Positions 7,926-19,400 of a stretch of 56,421 nt of DNA are shown here, piece by piece (the stretch's first letter is position 1; each line of letters begins with the position of its first letter). The stretch comes from a virus. Location: positions 1 through 56,421 of IMG/VR virus record IMGVR_UViG_3300026484_000465. One strand, given 5' to 3'. The notes below the pieces were generated by a model. The model did not search any database. It worked only from the letters and a program-made list of their open reading frames with translations, and was not told the origin of the DNA. The translations under genes and the position numbers were made by a program.

Positions 7926-10051
7926 GTGCTAATGTAGAAAATACAATGACTCAAGATATCCTTCAATATTTTTCTATTTATGGGGATGAACAATTAACTA
8001 GGGAAATTGGGGCAAATGATATAATTGATTTGTGTGACACTGATAACACAATAACATTATATATAACTCTTAATGATTATTTATCTATTAATGACCAAGG
8101 ACAATTATGTATGGTTATTGATGGGGAATACAGGGTTGTTTTTTTTGATATAGTAAGAGAAATTGAAGGTAAATTTTTTAGAAATTATGATTTAGTAGAA
8201 AGCATAGAGACAGAGTTTTTTTTTGATACAAAGCCATTAATAGAGAACTTAATAAAAAAAATAGATGGAGAGTCTTTTATAAATGTAATGGGAGTTCTTA
8301 ATTTTTTTAGCTTTAAGTCTCTAAGTTTTAAAGAAATAAAGCCTGACTACATAAAAGGTGAGGGGTATTCATATAGTTCGGAGGGTATGTTTGATTATAC
8401 TAATAAAATAGCAGAAAAACCACTTTTATTACCTTCGTTTGACAAAAAAATAAGCGATCTGGCATCAGTTTTTCCAAAAGGAAATGTGGAGATAGATAAA
8501 GTCTATTTTTCTAAAAATGAATTGGATGAATTGTTTTATTTAAATGTGTATTTAAAAAAGAAAGTTTATTCTTTTCCAGTTGTTAGGGACAAAATTGTAA
8601 AGAAATATGTAAAACAAAAGTATTATGAAGAACAAGTTAAAAACAATTTTTTTTTAACAGAGATACCTGCAGGGTCAGATATTAGTCCAGATTACTTAAC
8701 TTTAATAGAAAAAATATATAATACTAATTACATTAAAGATTGTTTACAAATAGAACCTATGAAAGAATATCCGGGTTTATCTATAAGCGATTTATTTACA
8801 CACTCAGCTCTATATTGGAATGGTTGTTTTGGAAAAGCACATATTAACATATTGGGGAACATAAAACCTACTTGCTATATAGTGCAAGACAAGTTTAAAA
8901 ATTATATGGGTGATTCCAGTTCTGATTACAGACTAGGGCGTTCATCTCATGAAGTGTTTCAACGATGGGCTTGGTATATGGAGAAAGAAATGAAAAAAAC
9001 TTCAGATGAGGATAAAACAAATGATGAAATATTTATTTATAACACAAAAATAAAAGGCAATCTTGAACAAAAAACAATGAATGAAACAATAGCAACTGAT
9101 TTATTGGGATTAGGTAGAGTATCGACCATCGAGAGATACAATTCACTATATCCTTATTTAGAGAAAGATGGTGCTATAAAAAATATAACAAAAAAGCTAC
9201 CCAATTACTTTTTATTTAAAACACCTCCTTATGGGAAAGGACAATACAGGGGGAAAAAGATAGGAAGTGTCTGGAGTGACTTTTCAATGCAAAAAATAAT
9301 ATATGCCACAATACATAATAATGGGGATATGTATATGCAAGATAGGGTTAAAAACGTGTTAGATTCGCATGGTGGTGGAACAGAGTATAATTTTTTTGTT
9401 TCTTATGATACTTTTTGCAAAAAGCACAATATTAACCTTAATTACATAACCAAAACAGATAACGAAGGAATAGCCGAAAAATCATATATTTTAATGGAAA
9501 GCATAAGGGCTAATACAGAAATCCCAACTAAAGTATACTGTGAGTTTTATGATAGAAATCACCCCGCTCCATTAGATGATATTTATGCTTATGTTCCAAT
9601 CCCATTAACTCCAGGAAATTATAAATATAAAGATGTTCCTTTAAAAGACGAACATGGTAATATTGTTTACAACAACAAAGGAAAACCTATTATAGATGTA
9701 AATAAAGGTTTATATAGAATAGAAGATAAAATTGCTGTAAAAGAAGATATAGGGTCTAACCTAATGATGCACAAAAGAAAAAGAAGTGAAGATTCCGAAG
9801 GAAATGCTACAATAGAAGATTTAGGAGAAGTTGAATATCCTGGAAACACATGGAAAATACCTTTTAATGAAGGGGAGTATTTATATAAGTGCAAGTGTAA
9901 TGCTGTTCATACTTTTATTTCTAGGGATATGAAATTTAAAATAAAAATAAAATTTAAAAAAACACTAAATAGAGAACAGAATGTATACTTTAGATTGTTT
10001 GCACATGATTATACTTTTGGTAGAATGTTTTATATAAAAAGGAAAAGATAA
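7922..10051 (+). CDS. Large unrecognised structural protein
   Basis: 709 aa, starting inside the stop of the preceding gene and ending one base into the next start. No signal peptide, membrane segment or KTA motif is visible. Composition is mixed with many Tyr and Lys; the C terminus is strongly basic (KIKIKFKKTLNREQ ... MFYIKRKR). Its place between two candidate adhesion or fibre genes suggests a tail-fibre or baseplate-periphery component. Confidence 0.65.
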   Translation: MSANVENTMTQDILQYFSIYGDEQLTREIGANDIIDLCDTDNTITLYITLNDYLSINDQGQLCMVIDGEYRVVFFDIVREIEGKFFRNYDLVESIETEFFFDTKPLIENLIKKIDGESFINVMGVLNFFSFKSLSFKEIKPDYIKGEGYSYSSEGMFDYTNKIAEKPLLLPSFDKKISDLASVFPKGNVEIDKVYFSKNELDELFYLNVYLKKKVYSFPVVRDKIVKKYVKQKYYEEQVKNNFFLTEIPAGSDISPDYLTLIEKIYNTNYIKDCLQIEPMKEYPGLSISDLFTHSALYWNGCFGKAHINILGNIKPTCYIVQDKFKNYMGDSSSDYRLGRSSHEVFQRWAWYMEKEMKKTSDEDKTNDEIFIYNTKIKGNLEQKTMNETIATDLLGLGRVSTIERYNSLYPYLEKDGAIKNITKKLPNYFLFKTPPYGKGQYRGKKIGSVWSDFSMQKIIYATIHNNGDMYMQDRVKNVLDSHGGGTEYNFFVSYDTFCKKHNINLNYITKTDNEGIAEKSYILMESIRANTEIPTKVYCEFYDRNHPAPLDDIYAYVPIPLTPGNYKYKDVPLKDEHGNIVYNNKGKPIIDVNKGLYRIEDKIAVKEDIGSNLMMHKRKRSEDSEGNATIEDLGEVEYPGNTWKIPFNEGEYLYKCKCNAVHTFISRDMKFKIKIKFKKTLNREQNVYFRLFAHDYTFGRMFYIKRKR

Positions 10052-11184
10052 TGAGCTGTTGTTCGTCTAGGGATTTGTATTGCACGAATGATTATAATGG
10101 ATTTATAGTTTTAAAGCCTGATAAATTTACAGTTAAAGGGGTATATTTTTCTGGGTATGAGGCAAATGGAGTAGAAACGGCAAATGGTTTTATTTTTTCA
10201 GCAGGAAAAGATGGTGTATTTGGAGGTGTTGTAAAAAATGATGAATTTAATGCTATTTTTAATGTTTCTATAGGTGATTGGTTTCCTGATGTTGATGTTA
10301 GTGAATGTAATATAGCTATGATAAAGGCTCTTCCTATAGCTATGGATAAGGTTTATATTTGTGTTATCGCATATAGTGGATATGATTTGTATTTTTACAG
10401 TAAAATAGTAAATGTTTTTACAATATTTAATAATTCAACTATAGAACTAAACAAGCAAGAAGAAATTAAGCCAATAGCAGAATATCAAGCAAATAGTGAT
10501 AACGAAGAAGTAATTGATGTAACATCTTCTATTGATAATAATTTTAACGTAGATGAAGCTAGAACTGTTATAATGGAAAAAATAAAGGATGATTTAGAAG
10601 ATATTTTTAACACAAATTTACCTTCTTTTATTGAATTAAAAACTATTTTTTCATTAGGCTCAAATGGAAGTATTGATGGTATACTGTATATGTTAGATGT
10701 TGATTGTCTAACTATAAAAAAAAGAAAAATATTTACAGATTTAGACATTAATGTGGGAGATAATATAGAAACTGTTAAAACATTAGAAAAGCCTATTTTT
10801 GTGCCCAATAAATATGCTTTCACTAATTTTGCCACATATGGATTAAGAAATGGTGCTTGTTCTCAAATATATAGTGTTGTTAAAAATTCAAATAAAAATA
10901 GTTTTCTGTATTTGTTTACGACAGATGAAATAACATTTTTTGGTTATTCGGACGAGAGCACTCTTGTTTATTGTAACACACAAAGCAAAGCAATGTTTTT
11001 TAAATGTGATGCAGATAAGGTAGATGAATTTAATATAGCCAACAATATTATTATAAATCCAAAAGATGGTGTTTATGCTAAAACTTTAAATGCACCCATA
11101 ACTTTACCGAGTGGAACATTGAAACAACAAGATGAAGATATTACTTTTATTAGTTGTTTTGATATTTATTTTAATTATAAATAA
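10051..11184 (+). CDS. Unrecognised structural protein
   Basis: 377 aa; ATG overlaps the preceding stop (TAATG). It opens with a Cys-rich MSCCSSRDLYC that is too polar for a signal peptide or lipobox. The remainder alternates hydrophobic and polar residues as in beta sheets. It is co-transcribed with 6570-12845; function not recognised. Confidence 0.65.
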   Translation: MSCCSSRDLYCTNDYNGFIVLKPDKFTVKGVYFSGYEANGVETANGFIFSAGKDGVFGGVVKNDEFNAIFNVSIGDWFPDVDVSECNIAMIKALPIAMDKVYICVIAYSGYDLYFYSKIVNVFTIFNNSTIELNKQEEIKPIAEYQANSDNEEVIDVTSSIDNNFNVDEARTVIMEKIKDDLEDIFNTNLPSFIELKTIFSLGSNGSIDGILYMLDVDCLTIKKRKIFTDLDINVGDNIETVKTLEKPIFVPNKYAFTNFATYGLRNGACSQIYSVVKNSNKNSFLYLFTTDEITFFGYSDESTLVYCNTQSKAMFFKCDADKVDEFNIANNIIINPKDGVYAKTLNAPITLPSGTLKQQDEDITFISCFDIYFNYK

Positions 11185-11195
11185 AAGGAGATTGT

Positions 11196-12845
11196 ATGTT
11201 GTCAGTACCTATGGAAGTTTATTTGGATTTTTCTTTAAGAAAAAAAGTAAATAGTATAAATATAAACGTAAACCAATTAAAGTCTCAAATATCAAACATG
11301 GATATTTTTTATTTATCTAATAGATTTAAACCTACTTCTGATGGAAGAGTGATAAATACTAAAATAGTAACAAACTCTACTTTTTTTATAAAATTTACAG
11401 ATGAAACAAATAATTTAAATTTTACAATGCTACGATACGCTTATTTTGGTAATGTTTTTGAAAGTGACTTTGAAACAATGTCTTTTACTCCACCAGACCC
11501 AGAGAATTATGCTAATTATTATGGGGATAAAGTTGTAGAGTTTGAAGAAGGGGATTGGCTTTATTTCGCTTATGTTCCTTTTGGAAGAAATATTATAGAG
11601 TTGAATGATGAGACTACTATTGAAACTTGTGGAACGCAAGGTAAAGTGTGGATAAAAAAAGGACAGGCATTTAAAAGATATGCTAGTATACCAAAAGTTC
11701 CTGAATTGTTTGCTATGGGACCATATAAAATAATGAAGTTAGTGATAGGATCAATGTGGGAAAAATATGGACCACAAAGTTATTCTGTGTCTATTTTTTC
11801 TCCAGATATGAAAGAAGTAGAAGAAACTGTTTATGAACTTATTCCTATGGATGATGTGCTTTCTTATATTAATAATACAGTTGCAACTACAGAAGGAGGT
11901 TTACATTTAGTGGATTGGAAAAATTCAGAAACTCCAATAAGAGTAAATGCCTCTATACAAACCGGAACACCTATAAGAAACTTAAAAAACAAATTAGTTT
12001 TAAGCAAAAGTGGATATATAAATATGAATCATATTGGACCAAAAATAAAAGAAGAATTTACTGTTCATATGAATTTCTCAGTATATAATACTAACCATAG
12101 AGGAACAATTCTTTTTGAAGCTGCTTATGGAATAGATGACTATGAAAATCAAACACATCATATTACAATATGGGCAAATAAAGATGGTTTTATTTGTTAT
12201 AACTGTAAATTTAATGATGAGTATGTAAATACAGGAGAGAAGTTACCTACAAACATCTACACAACAATGACTTTTGTTTTAGCTAATGTGCAGATTAATC
12301 CAGAAAAAATGGATGATAAAAAATATATGGGATTTATATTTATAAACGGAAGACAGATATGGCCTAAAGAAACATATCTAAACCCAGATGAAATACAAGT
12401 TTTAAGTAGAGGATATAAAGCGTATAGAACATATACTGATGTATGTATGAATTTAGAAGCAAATACAACAACAATGGCATATATAGATGCAAAAAGTTTA
12501 TGTATTAAAAAGTTACTAAAAGAATCAGGGTTTGTTTCTATTGAGACTTTAAATCAAATATATCAATTATATTTAAATGCACCATCTCCAACAAAAGTAG
12601 ATATAGATAAAGAATTTGCGATTGGAGACAATGATAAAACTACAATAAAAAAGTTATATTTTGGGCAAGATTCTTATGAAGATATTTTAGACCAAGAATA
12701 TTATTTTGAAGGTGAAATTTATGAAATTGTAGTATTAAACAGAGCATACACAAGAAGAGAAGTGGAAAATATTAATTTGATCTCATCATTAGGATATAGT
12801 GTGGTTGATATTTATTCGCAAGAAATAGAGAAAAAAGATGAATAA
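11196..12845 (+). CDS. LamG-domain tail fibre/adhesin candidate
   Basis: 549 aa, start after AAAAGGAGA. Residues about 285-525 show a LamG/concanavalin-like layout: EEFTVHMNFSVY, GTILFEAAYG, HHITIWANKDGF, YTTMTFVLANVQ, FIFINGRQIW, and the closing GEIYEIVVLNRAYTRREVE, which is the usual last strand and helix of these domains. The N-terminal 280 residues are probably the virion attachment part. Likely role is binding a cell-surface sugar. Confidence 0.7.
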   Translation: MLSVPMEVYLDFSLRKKVNSININVNQLKSQISNMDIFYLSNRFKPTSDGRVINTKIVTNSTFFIKFTDETNNLNFTMLRYAYFGNVFESDFETMSFTPPDPENYANYYGDKVVEFEEGDWLYFAYVPFGRNIIELNDETTIETCGTQGKVWIKKGQAFKRYASIPKVPELFAMGPYKIMKLVIGSMWEKYGPQSYSVSIFSPDMKEVEETVYELIPMDDVLSYINNTVATTEGGLHLVDWKNSETPIRVNASIQTGTPIRNLKNKLVLSKSGYINMNHIGPKIKEEFTVHMNFSVYNTNHRGTILFEAAYGIDDYENQTHHITIWANKDGFICYNCKFNDEYVNTGEKLPTNIYTTMTFVLANVQINPEKMDDKKYMGFIFINGRQIWPKETYLNPDEIQVLSRGYKAYRTYTDVCMNLEANTTTMAYIDAKSLCIKKLLKESGFVSIETLNQIYQLYLNAPSPTKVDIDKEFAIGDNDKTTIKKLYFGQDSYEDILDQEYYFEGEIYEIVVLNRAYTRREVENINLISSLGYSVVDIYSQEIEKKDE

Positions 12846-13632
12846 TCAATATATATTGCCTGTAAAAATAATACTTAATCCCCCAGATGTTTTTTATAAA
12901 GCAGTTTATTTTAAGCAATTTGACTACGTTAAAACTACTTACAAAACTTATAAACATTATTCTGGTATTAGTGCTGTTAGATTTCCTGGTTTTTACAACG
13001 AAGAAGATTTCAATGAGTTAAGAATAAAAGACACCTACCTAAAATGGAATAGAAGTAATTATGAAAGTGAAATTATAACATTTACAAATTTAGAAAAGTT
13101 AGCTAGTCAAAAGGTATTTTATGTTGAAAGAGCGATTTTTTTAAAGATAATAAAATATTTTAATTCAGCTTTTAAAGTAATTGATATAAAATATAGAGGT
13201 AAGAATATATTGTTTTTTAAAAGCAGACCTTTTACAAAGATAATAGAACCAAAAGCTACAGATGTGTTTTTAGAGAAAAAACAATGCATTGGATTGGATG
13301 TTAATTATATTGGAATTGATTTTTTAAATATGATTCAGATTAATAAATATAAGAATTACCGAATGTTTTCTATAAACAACAACACGAAGAGTAAAGTCTC
13401 TCCTAGTATAGTAAAAGAAGTAAAGCCTTTTCTGTTTGGAATAAACTTCAAAATAAAGAATATTTATGATAAAATACAAGAGTATCGTTCTAGTTATTTT
13501 ATAAATTTGGTTTACAAAGGAATTGATAATATAAACACAAAAGAAATAATTTTTAATCGTTTTATAAAAATTAAAACCTCTATAAAAATAAAAAAATATA
13601 TGGGGCCAACTCATTATTTAATTTTAAATTAA
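12838..13632 (+). CDS. Lys/Tyr-rich unrecognised protein
   Basis: 264 aa, starting 8 bases before the preceding stop. Strongly basic and rich in Lys, Tyr, Ile and Asn, with repeated strand-like segments (VKIILNPPDVFYKAVYF, KYRGKNILFFKSRPF). The same style is seen in the much larger proteins at 14614 and 16440, so they may be related or form one complex. No known motif was found. Confidence 0.65.
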   Translation: MNNQYILPVKIILNPPDVFYKAVYFKQFDYVKTTYKTYKHYSGISAVRFPGFYNEEDFNELRIKDTYLKWNRSNYESEIITFTNLEKLASQKVFYVERAIFLKIIKYFNSAFKVIDIKYRGKNILFFKSRPFTKIIEPKATDVFLEKKQCIGLDVNYIGIDFLNMIQINKYKNYRMFSINNNTKSKVSPSIVKEVKPFLFGINFKIKNIYDKIQEYRSSYFINLVYKGIDNINTKEIIFNRFIKIKTSIKIKKYMGPTHYLILN

Positions 13633-13648
13633 AAAAAAGGAATACAAA

Positions 13649-14614
13649 ATGATTACATATGAAGATGTGAAATTTTACAAATCAGAGCATGTTGATTTTG
13701 GTGATGACAAAAAGAATGGTGGTTTAATAGGACCAGATCCTATCCCTTCAGGAGAGGTTAATAATATTTTACCAGAAGTTACAGCATCAGAAAGAGAAGA
13801 TGGGGTAGTTAAAAGAATTAAAGTTTATATTAAAAATGAATCGGATGATAGAGATATGAAAGATTGTTTTATTTCTATTTCTAAAGATTGTGATTTACCA
13901 GATAATATTAAACTTTATGAAGCAACAAAGTTGGACCATTTTCAGTTTGTTTTTGATCAAGATGTAAATGATGGTACTGCAGCAGGAACTCATATAAAAT
14001 ACAGAGATAATGTTCCTAATGAAGCAGAAACTTTTTCTGATATAAAAGGTAGAACAATAAAAACTAATAATCAGTATTTGACTGTAGATGATTTGGATAC
14101 AGATAATAATGAAATATGGTTTAAGGAAGATACTGATGGCAGTATTACCAATGGAGATATGGCTGATACGGCAGATGATGATAATAAATATGAATCTGAT
14201 GAAGATTGGGATAATATGACTTATTATATTAATGCTCCGATAATTGAAACATTAAGTAATGGTGAAGACAAAATAACAGTAAAAAAAGAAGATGCTGACA
14301 ATATGGCCGTAGGAATGAATATTTTAATTGTTAATAATTATAGAAGACCTATGTTTAGAACACAAATAGATTCTATTAATAGTGATGATAATGATGATAG
14401 TATTAAACATATAGTTTTTAAGAAGCCTTATTCTAATGCAACGATACCAGCAATGTATGGTTACGTTTGTTCTTCTCCTAGTGTAGATATAGGTAGTCAC
14501 AAATATGCTCCTATTTGGTTAGAATTAAATGTTGTCGCTTCAAATGCTTTAGAAGCAGAGTTAACAAATTCTTTTCAATTACAACTTACTTTTGATGATG
14601 TGGCTGCTGAGTAA
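13649..14614 (+). CDS. Acidic unrecognised structural protein
   Basis: 321 aa, start after AAAAAAAGGAAT. Strongly acidic with Asp runs (ADDDNKYESDEDWDN, SDDNDDS). The part around 205-250 (TLSNGEDKITVKKEDADNMAVGMNILI) resembles the small beta fold also seen in the 50625 protein (AGTRVIHLDTDKGAKFKVGDKI). It lies between two very basic proteins, and charge pairing with them is possible. Its stop overlaps the next ATG. Confidence 0.65.
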   Translation: MITYEDVKFYKSEHVDFGDDKKNGGLIGPDPIPSGEVNNILPEVTASEREDGVVKRIKVYIKNESDDRDMKDCFISISKDCDLPDNIKLYEATKLDHFQFVFDQDVNDGTAAGTHIKYRDNVPNEAETFSDIKGRTIKTNNQYLTVDDLDTDNNEIWFKEDTDGSITNGDMADTADDDNKYESDEDWDNMTYYINAPIIETLSNGEDKITVKKEDADNMAVGMNILIVNNYRRPMFRTQIDSINSDDNDDSIKHIVFKKPYSNATIPAMYGYVCSSPSVDIGSHKYAPIWLELNVVASNALEAELTNSFQLQLTFDDVAAE

Positions 14615-16449
14615 TGAACTTTAGTGAAATAACCTTTGTTTCTTTATTTGGGGGAATAGGTTTTAGAGCTATAAAAATGAATTCTAGTTATAAGATCTGT
14701 TCTTATAACTCAAAACCGGTTATAAGTATAGGATACAGAAACACTATAAGTTCAAGTGTTTTAAAATCATTCTTTAACTATGAAAAATTATATATAAGTA
14801 TGGATGGTATATACAAAAATGGAAATATACTTATATATGATTTTTCTTATGAAAATGTGAAAAATAATAATATTAAGTTCAATTCTATTTATTCTAAAAA
14901 AAAATTAAGTCATTTTACTATTAAATGTGTTTATTCTGAAGTAGCACACAATGAGATAACATTTAAAGCCAAATATATTAAACGCTCTTATAAGAATAAG
15001 ATAAGAAATGTTTTTTGGGACAACAATGGAATTTATCATTATGCAATGAAAGCTATATTTTCTATCGAAAAAAAGAAAGAAGTTGTTATAGGGGAGTTTG
15101 ATAAAAATTATTTAAGTTTTAAATTTAAATATAAATTACCATATAAAAAAATGTATAACCTTCATGGTTTGTATATAGATATCCGTTTTAAGATAAAAAA
15201 TTTAAAGACAAATACTAACGATTATATTTATGATAAAGATATCCCTCTTTTGTTTACAAAAACAATTAACACAAAAAGTATTGGCAACATGTTGAAAATG
15301 TCTATAAATAACTATATACATTTATTTGGTATTTATTCACCTTGTCAAACCTACAAATATGCTGTTTTAATGTCATTAACTGGGTATGAACTAAGTATGG
15401 ACTTTTCTCTAGTAAACATACCTTTAAGAGATTTTTATAGTCATCAAGTTATTTTAAGAGTAAATATACATAGAATGAAGTGGAGAGAACCTGTAGGGGA
15501 TATAATTGACATACCTTTAAGTGTTAAGCAATATAAATTCAAATCAAGTTGTATGGCATCAATATTTCCAAATGTTTGGAGAGATTGTAAAGCAAAATAT
15601 TTAGATGGTTTTATTTTTCCTCCTTTACGAGATTACAAATATGTCACAAACAAAAAGTTACTTTCTTGTTTTAAAATAGAACAAAAAAGATATTACAAAA
15701 AGATTGTTTCTAATGTGAGAAGTGGAACTTTTAATTATTTAAACAGAATAAGTAAATATAAAGGGACTTCCACTTCATTTTTATCTCTATTCTATTTATT
15801 CTATTCAAGAAAATATCATTTATTTAATTTTGGCTACTTATTTGTTTTGTCTCAAACTAACGGTGTAAGCATTGGTTGTCTTTTAAAAAAAGAAGTAGAT
15901 ACACATAGTATGTATTATAAAGTAAATATTTACCCTTATAAAAATATATTTAAGTTAATACATAATATGATTGTTCCATATAGCAATGTTGGTAGCAGTA
16001 AATGTAATTTTATTGTTAAATTTTATTTAGATGAATTAAATAATTTAACGGCAAATGCACCAATAAGTTATCACCGATATTTCTTATCTAGTAAGGATGT
16101 GTATAATACCTATGTTATTAAGCGAACAAGAAACAAGGATTTAAAACAAATAAAAAGCAACCAAATGAAATTAAATATCTCAATGCAACAAAACTTAAAC
16201 AGTATTTATTCCCTTAATCAACCGTTTACTCTTAATAAAAATATTAATTTATTGTCTGTTGTTAAGAGTTTTGTTAAAGTAATACTACCAATAAAACTTA
16301 AAAAATGGTATAGTAATACATATTATATTCCTTACAAGTATAAAATAAATGTTAATGGAAGATATAATCAATGGGATTTATCTATAAATTCATCTAATTT
16401 AGAATGTTATTATGGTCCGATTATGGAGGTTAACCACAAATGGTATTAG
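14614..16449 (+). CDS. Large basic Tyr/Lys/Asn-rich structural protein
   Basis: 611 aa, one-base overlap with the preceding stop. Composition is extreme: Lys, Tyr, Asn, Ile, Ser and Phe dominate. The sequence looks like a chain of diverged beta-strand units (FKAKYIKRSYKNKIRNVF; NLNSIYSLNQPFTLN). No enzyme motif or membrane segment is obvious. It overlaps the next gene by 10 bases. Probably a large tail or fibre part; unrecognised. Confidence 0.6.
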   Translation: MNFSEITFVSLFGGIGFRAIKMNSSYKICSYNSKPVISIGYRNTISSSVLKSFFNYEKLYISMDGIYKNGNILIYDFSYENVKNNNIKFNSIYSKKKLSHFTIKCVYSEVAHNEITFKAKYIKRSYKNKIRNVFWDNNGIYHYAMKAIFSIEKKKEVVIGEFDKNYLSFKFKYKLPYKKMYNLHGLYIDIRFKIKNLKTNTNDYIYDKDIPLLFTKTINTKSIGNMLKMSINNYIHLFGIYSPCQTYKYAVLMSLTGYELSMDFSLVNIPLRDFYSHQVILRVNIHRMKWREPVGDIIDIPLSVKQYKFKSSCMASIFPNVWRDCKAKYLDGFIFPPLRDYKYVTNKKLLSCFKIEQKRYYKKIVSNVRSGTFNYLNRISKYKGTSTSFLSLFYLFYSRKYHLFNFGYLFVLSQTNGVSIGCLLKKEVDTHSMYYKVNIYPYKNIFKLIHNMIVPYSNVGSSKCNFIVKFYLDELNNLTANAPISYHRYFLSSKDVYNTYVIKRTRNKDLKQIKSNQMKLNISMQQNLNSIYSLNQPFTLNKNINLLSVVKSFVKVILPIKLKKWYSNTYYIPYKYKINVNGRYNQWDLSINSSNLECYYGPIMEVNHKWY

Positions 16450-19400
16450 GGTATCTTAATTTAAATACTTTAGAGATTCTTTATATAGAGGCTCACTTTA
16501 ATATACAAACACTAAATGCTTTAACTATTGAGTGTATATCTTTTCAAATAAAAAAAGAAAATTTAAAAGGTTTTGTAACTCCGGAATGCTATTTGTCAGC
16601 AAATAATGTAGTTCAGTTTGTTGGAGAGTATCACAATTTTAATGAATATTATATTGATTATATAGATTTTTCTATTTCTAATTTTACTAAAAACAAAAAG
16701 TTAAAAGAAGTTTATAGTTATAATTGTTTTTATTCAACATTAAGGAATCCATTTAACAGGACTCACTTTCATAATGTTGGAACTTTATTTTCAATAAAAT
16801 CTGTAATTATGAGAGCCAACTTCGAATGTAAAATAAATGATTATAAAGTAGATTTTGCTTTACCTTCTTCAATGTTTTATTTAAAAAATTTAAATCTAAA
16901 AGCTTTTGTTCTTACGAATTCATGGGGTGTTATTAAAAATGCTGAATTGTTTTTTATGGGTTGTAATTTCCCTATATTAACAAGATTAAATAAAAAAAAT
17001 AAATATACCAGTATATGGACAAACAGCAAAAATCATCCTTATTGTATTACAAATAAAAATTACTTTTTCAGAATACCATTAATTTTACACATTAGAATAG
17101 GAGATATTACTGTATTAACAGAAGTTGAAGATAATTACACTATAGAAGAACCTACAACTATTTCTTTAAATTATATTATTAAACCATTTGTAAAAATTGT
17201 TAAATTAAATAATGATTTACTTCCTGTAACTTCAGAAGAACAATATTTTAATATATTTTTACTTCATAATTTGAATTCAGTGTATTCATTAAAATTAAAA
17301 TACAAAGATACATACAATTTAAAATCATTGGTTTCGGCTTGTTTACATATAATTCCTGTTGTTGCACCAAAAGGGGAATATTATATTATAGATACAAAGG
17401 ATTTTTATAAACAAATATTTAAAGTTAGTGAAGTTAAAAATGGAAATATTGCAAATTTAAATGGAGTTAGTTTGTATTTATGTGATATGTGGGGTATTTA
17501 CCAATTAAATGAAGTATATGGAAAAACATCTAAATTTATTCTTAAAACAAAAATTGATAAGATAGATATATTAAATGGAATAATTAGTGATTTTACTGAT
17601 TTAAATATTATTATTTATAAAAGAATAATTAATCTAAAATCTGTTGGAATAAACAGCTTAATAAGACTAAGAATATATTCTACATCGGAATTTCAAAAAA
17701 AAGGACTCTACAGAAGTATAAGGTTTAATAAAGTGCAAAAAAAACCAAACAAAGCTGCTCCTTTTTATGAGACTGATTGGGTAAAATTAGTTAACTATTC
17801 AATGACCAATATAATATTTGATAATTTAATTTCTGGGAATGCCTACAAAAATATGAGAGGACCATATAAAAGAATATTTAATATGCCAATATATTATTCT
17901 TTAAAGAATTCTTTTTGTGTTGGTAAACTTTCTTTAATTAAAAAAGGCATTGGTTTTTATGTTGTTAACAAAAACAACAACAATACTTACAATAAATTAT
18001 TTGTGTATTTGTATTCTAATAATGGACAAATATCAGGACATTTACAAAATATATTATATTCTTCTGACGGATTAGAAATAAATAGGAAGTCTATTTCATC
18101 TGTAGAATTAATTTATTTGTTAAATGTATATTTACAACCTTCATATAGGAGAGCTGCTTACATATTTAAGACTAAACAAGATGGCACTTTTGATTGGGAT
18201 AGAAAAACTATGAATTATTATAAAAAAATACTTCTTTCTGATGATGTTATAAGAGCAAATAATGAGTGTAAACGCATGGGTATATCTCCTTATGGAATAA
18301 GGAAAGTAGTTGGTTTTGAGTTATCAAAAAAAGAAATGAGTAATATATATTATTTTGATAATCAAGAAACTCATTTTAATTATAAAGGAGTGGATTATTA
18401 TATAGATACTTATCCTATAGAGAAACAAAATGTATTTTATTCATTTCTTAAAAATTATGAATTTATTAAAAATGTAGAGAGTTCTTATTATTCGTTTACT
18501 ATAAAAAACGAAGTAACAACTATTAATTCTTCAAAAATAAATATTGAAGCCAAGGCATCAGTATTTTATTTACATAAATCAAATTTCTACATTAAAAGTG
18601 GTGATATTAGATATATAAGAGCAATAGATAGTAGTAATGAATATAAGATAACTTTTAATTACTTTAGCCGAGAAATTATGGATTTAAAACCTATTGTAAA
18701 AAATTTTGTTTCTACATCAAAACTTTTAAATTTACGTAATTTTAAATATCCTCTTTATTTACAAATAATAGAAGTAGATATAAAAGATACCTTATTTGAT
18801 TATTATGATGTGTATATAAATATGCCTAGAACTTTAAACCCTTATTATTCTAATGAACAGAAATTTAAATTAAATAAACCAATATCTTTAAATGGGATTG
18901 TGTTTAAAAATATTTTTAGATATAAGTTTATACATGTCCTTAAAAAATATAAAGGAGTGTATTCTAATGTGTTTCATATTAAAATAGCACAAAGAGAAAC
19001 ATTAAAAAAAGTGTATTCAAAATATGACAGTGTTTGGATGCAAATATATTTCTCAAATTATTCTGATATGGCAATAGATGAAACAATTTTGTTTCTATTT
19101 AACAAAAATAATGATGAATTTAGTATAGATATGCCAATAAGACATGGATTTGTTGACAAGATGGGCGGAGAAGAAGAGATAAAAAAAGATAAATATTGGC
19201 CTGATTTTCTTCAAGACGGAGATCCAGAATATGGAAATTTTTTAGTGGAAGATACTCCGAACCACAAAGCAGAACCAACAAAAAATTGTATAAATGTGTA
19301 TAATAAATTATCTTATAGTGGATTTAACTTTGAGATAGAAAGAGATGATAAAATATTGGTAGGAAATCTTGTTTATAAAACAACAAAAAGATTGTATGGA

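Noticed and set aside
10485-10835. Minus-strand 116-aa frame
   Set aside because: Opposite a plus-strand gene with good signals; no ribosome site or promoter, and composition is that of an antisense shadow.
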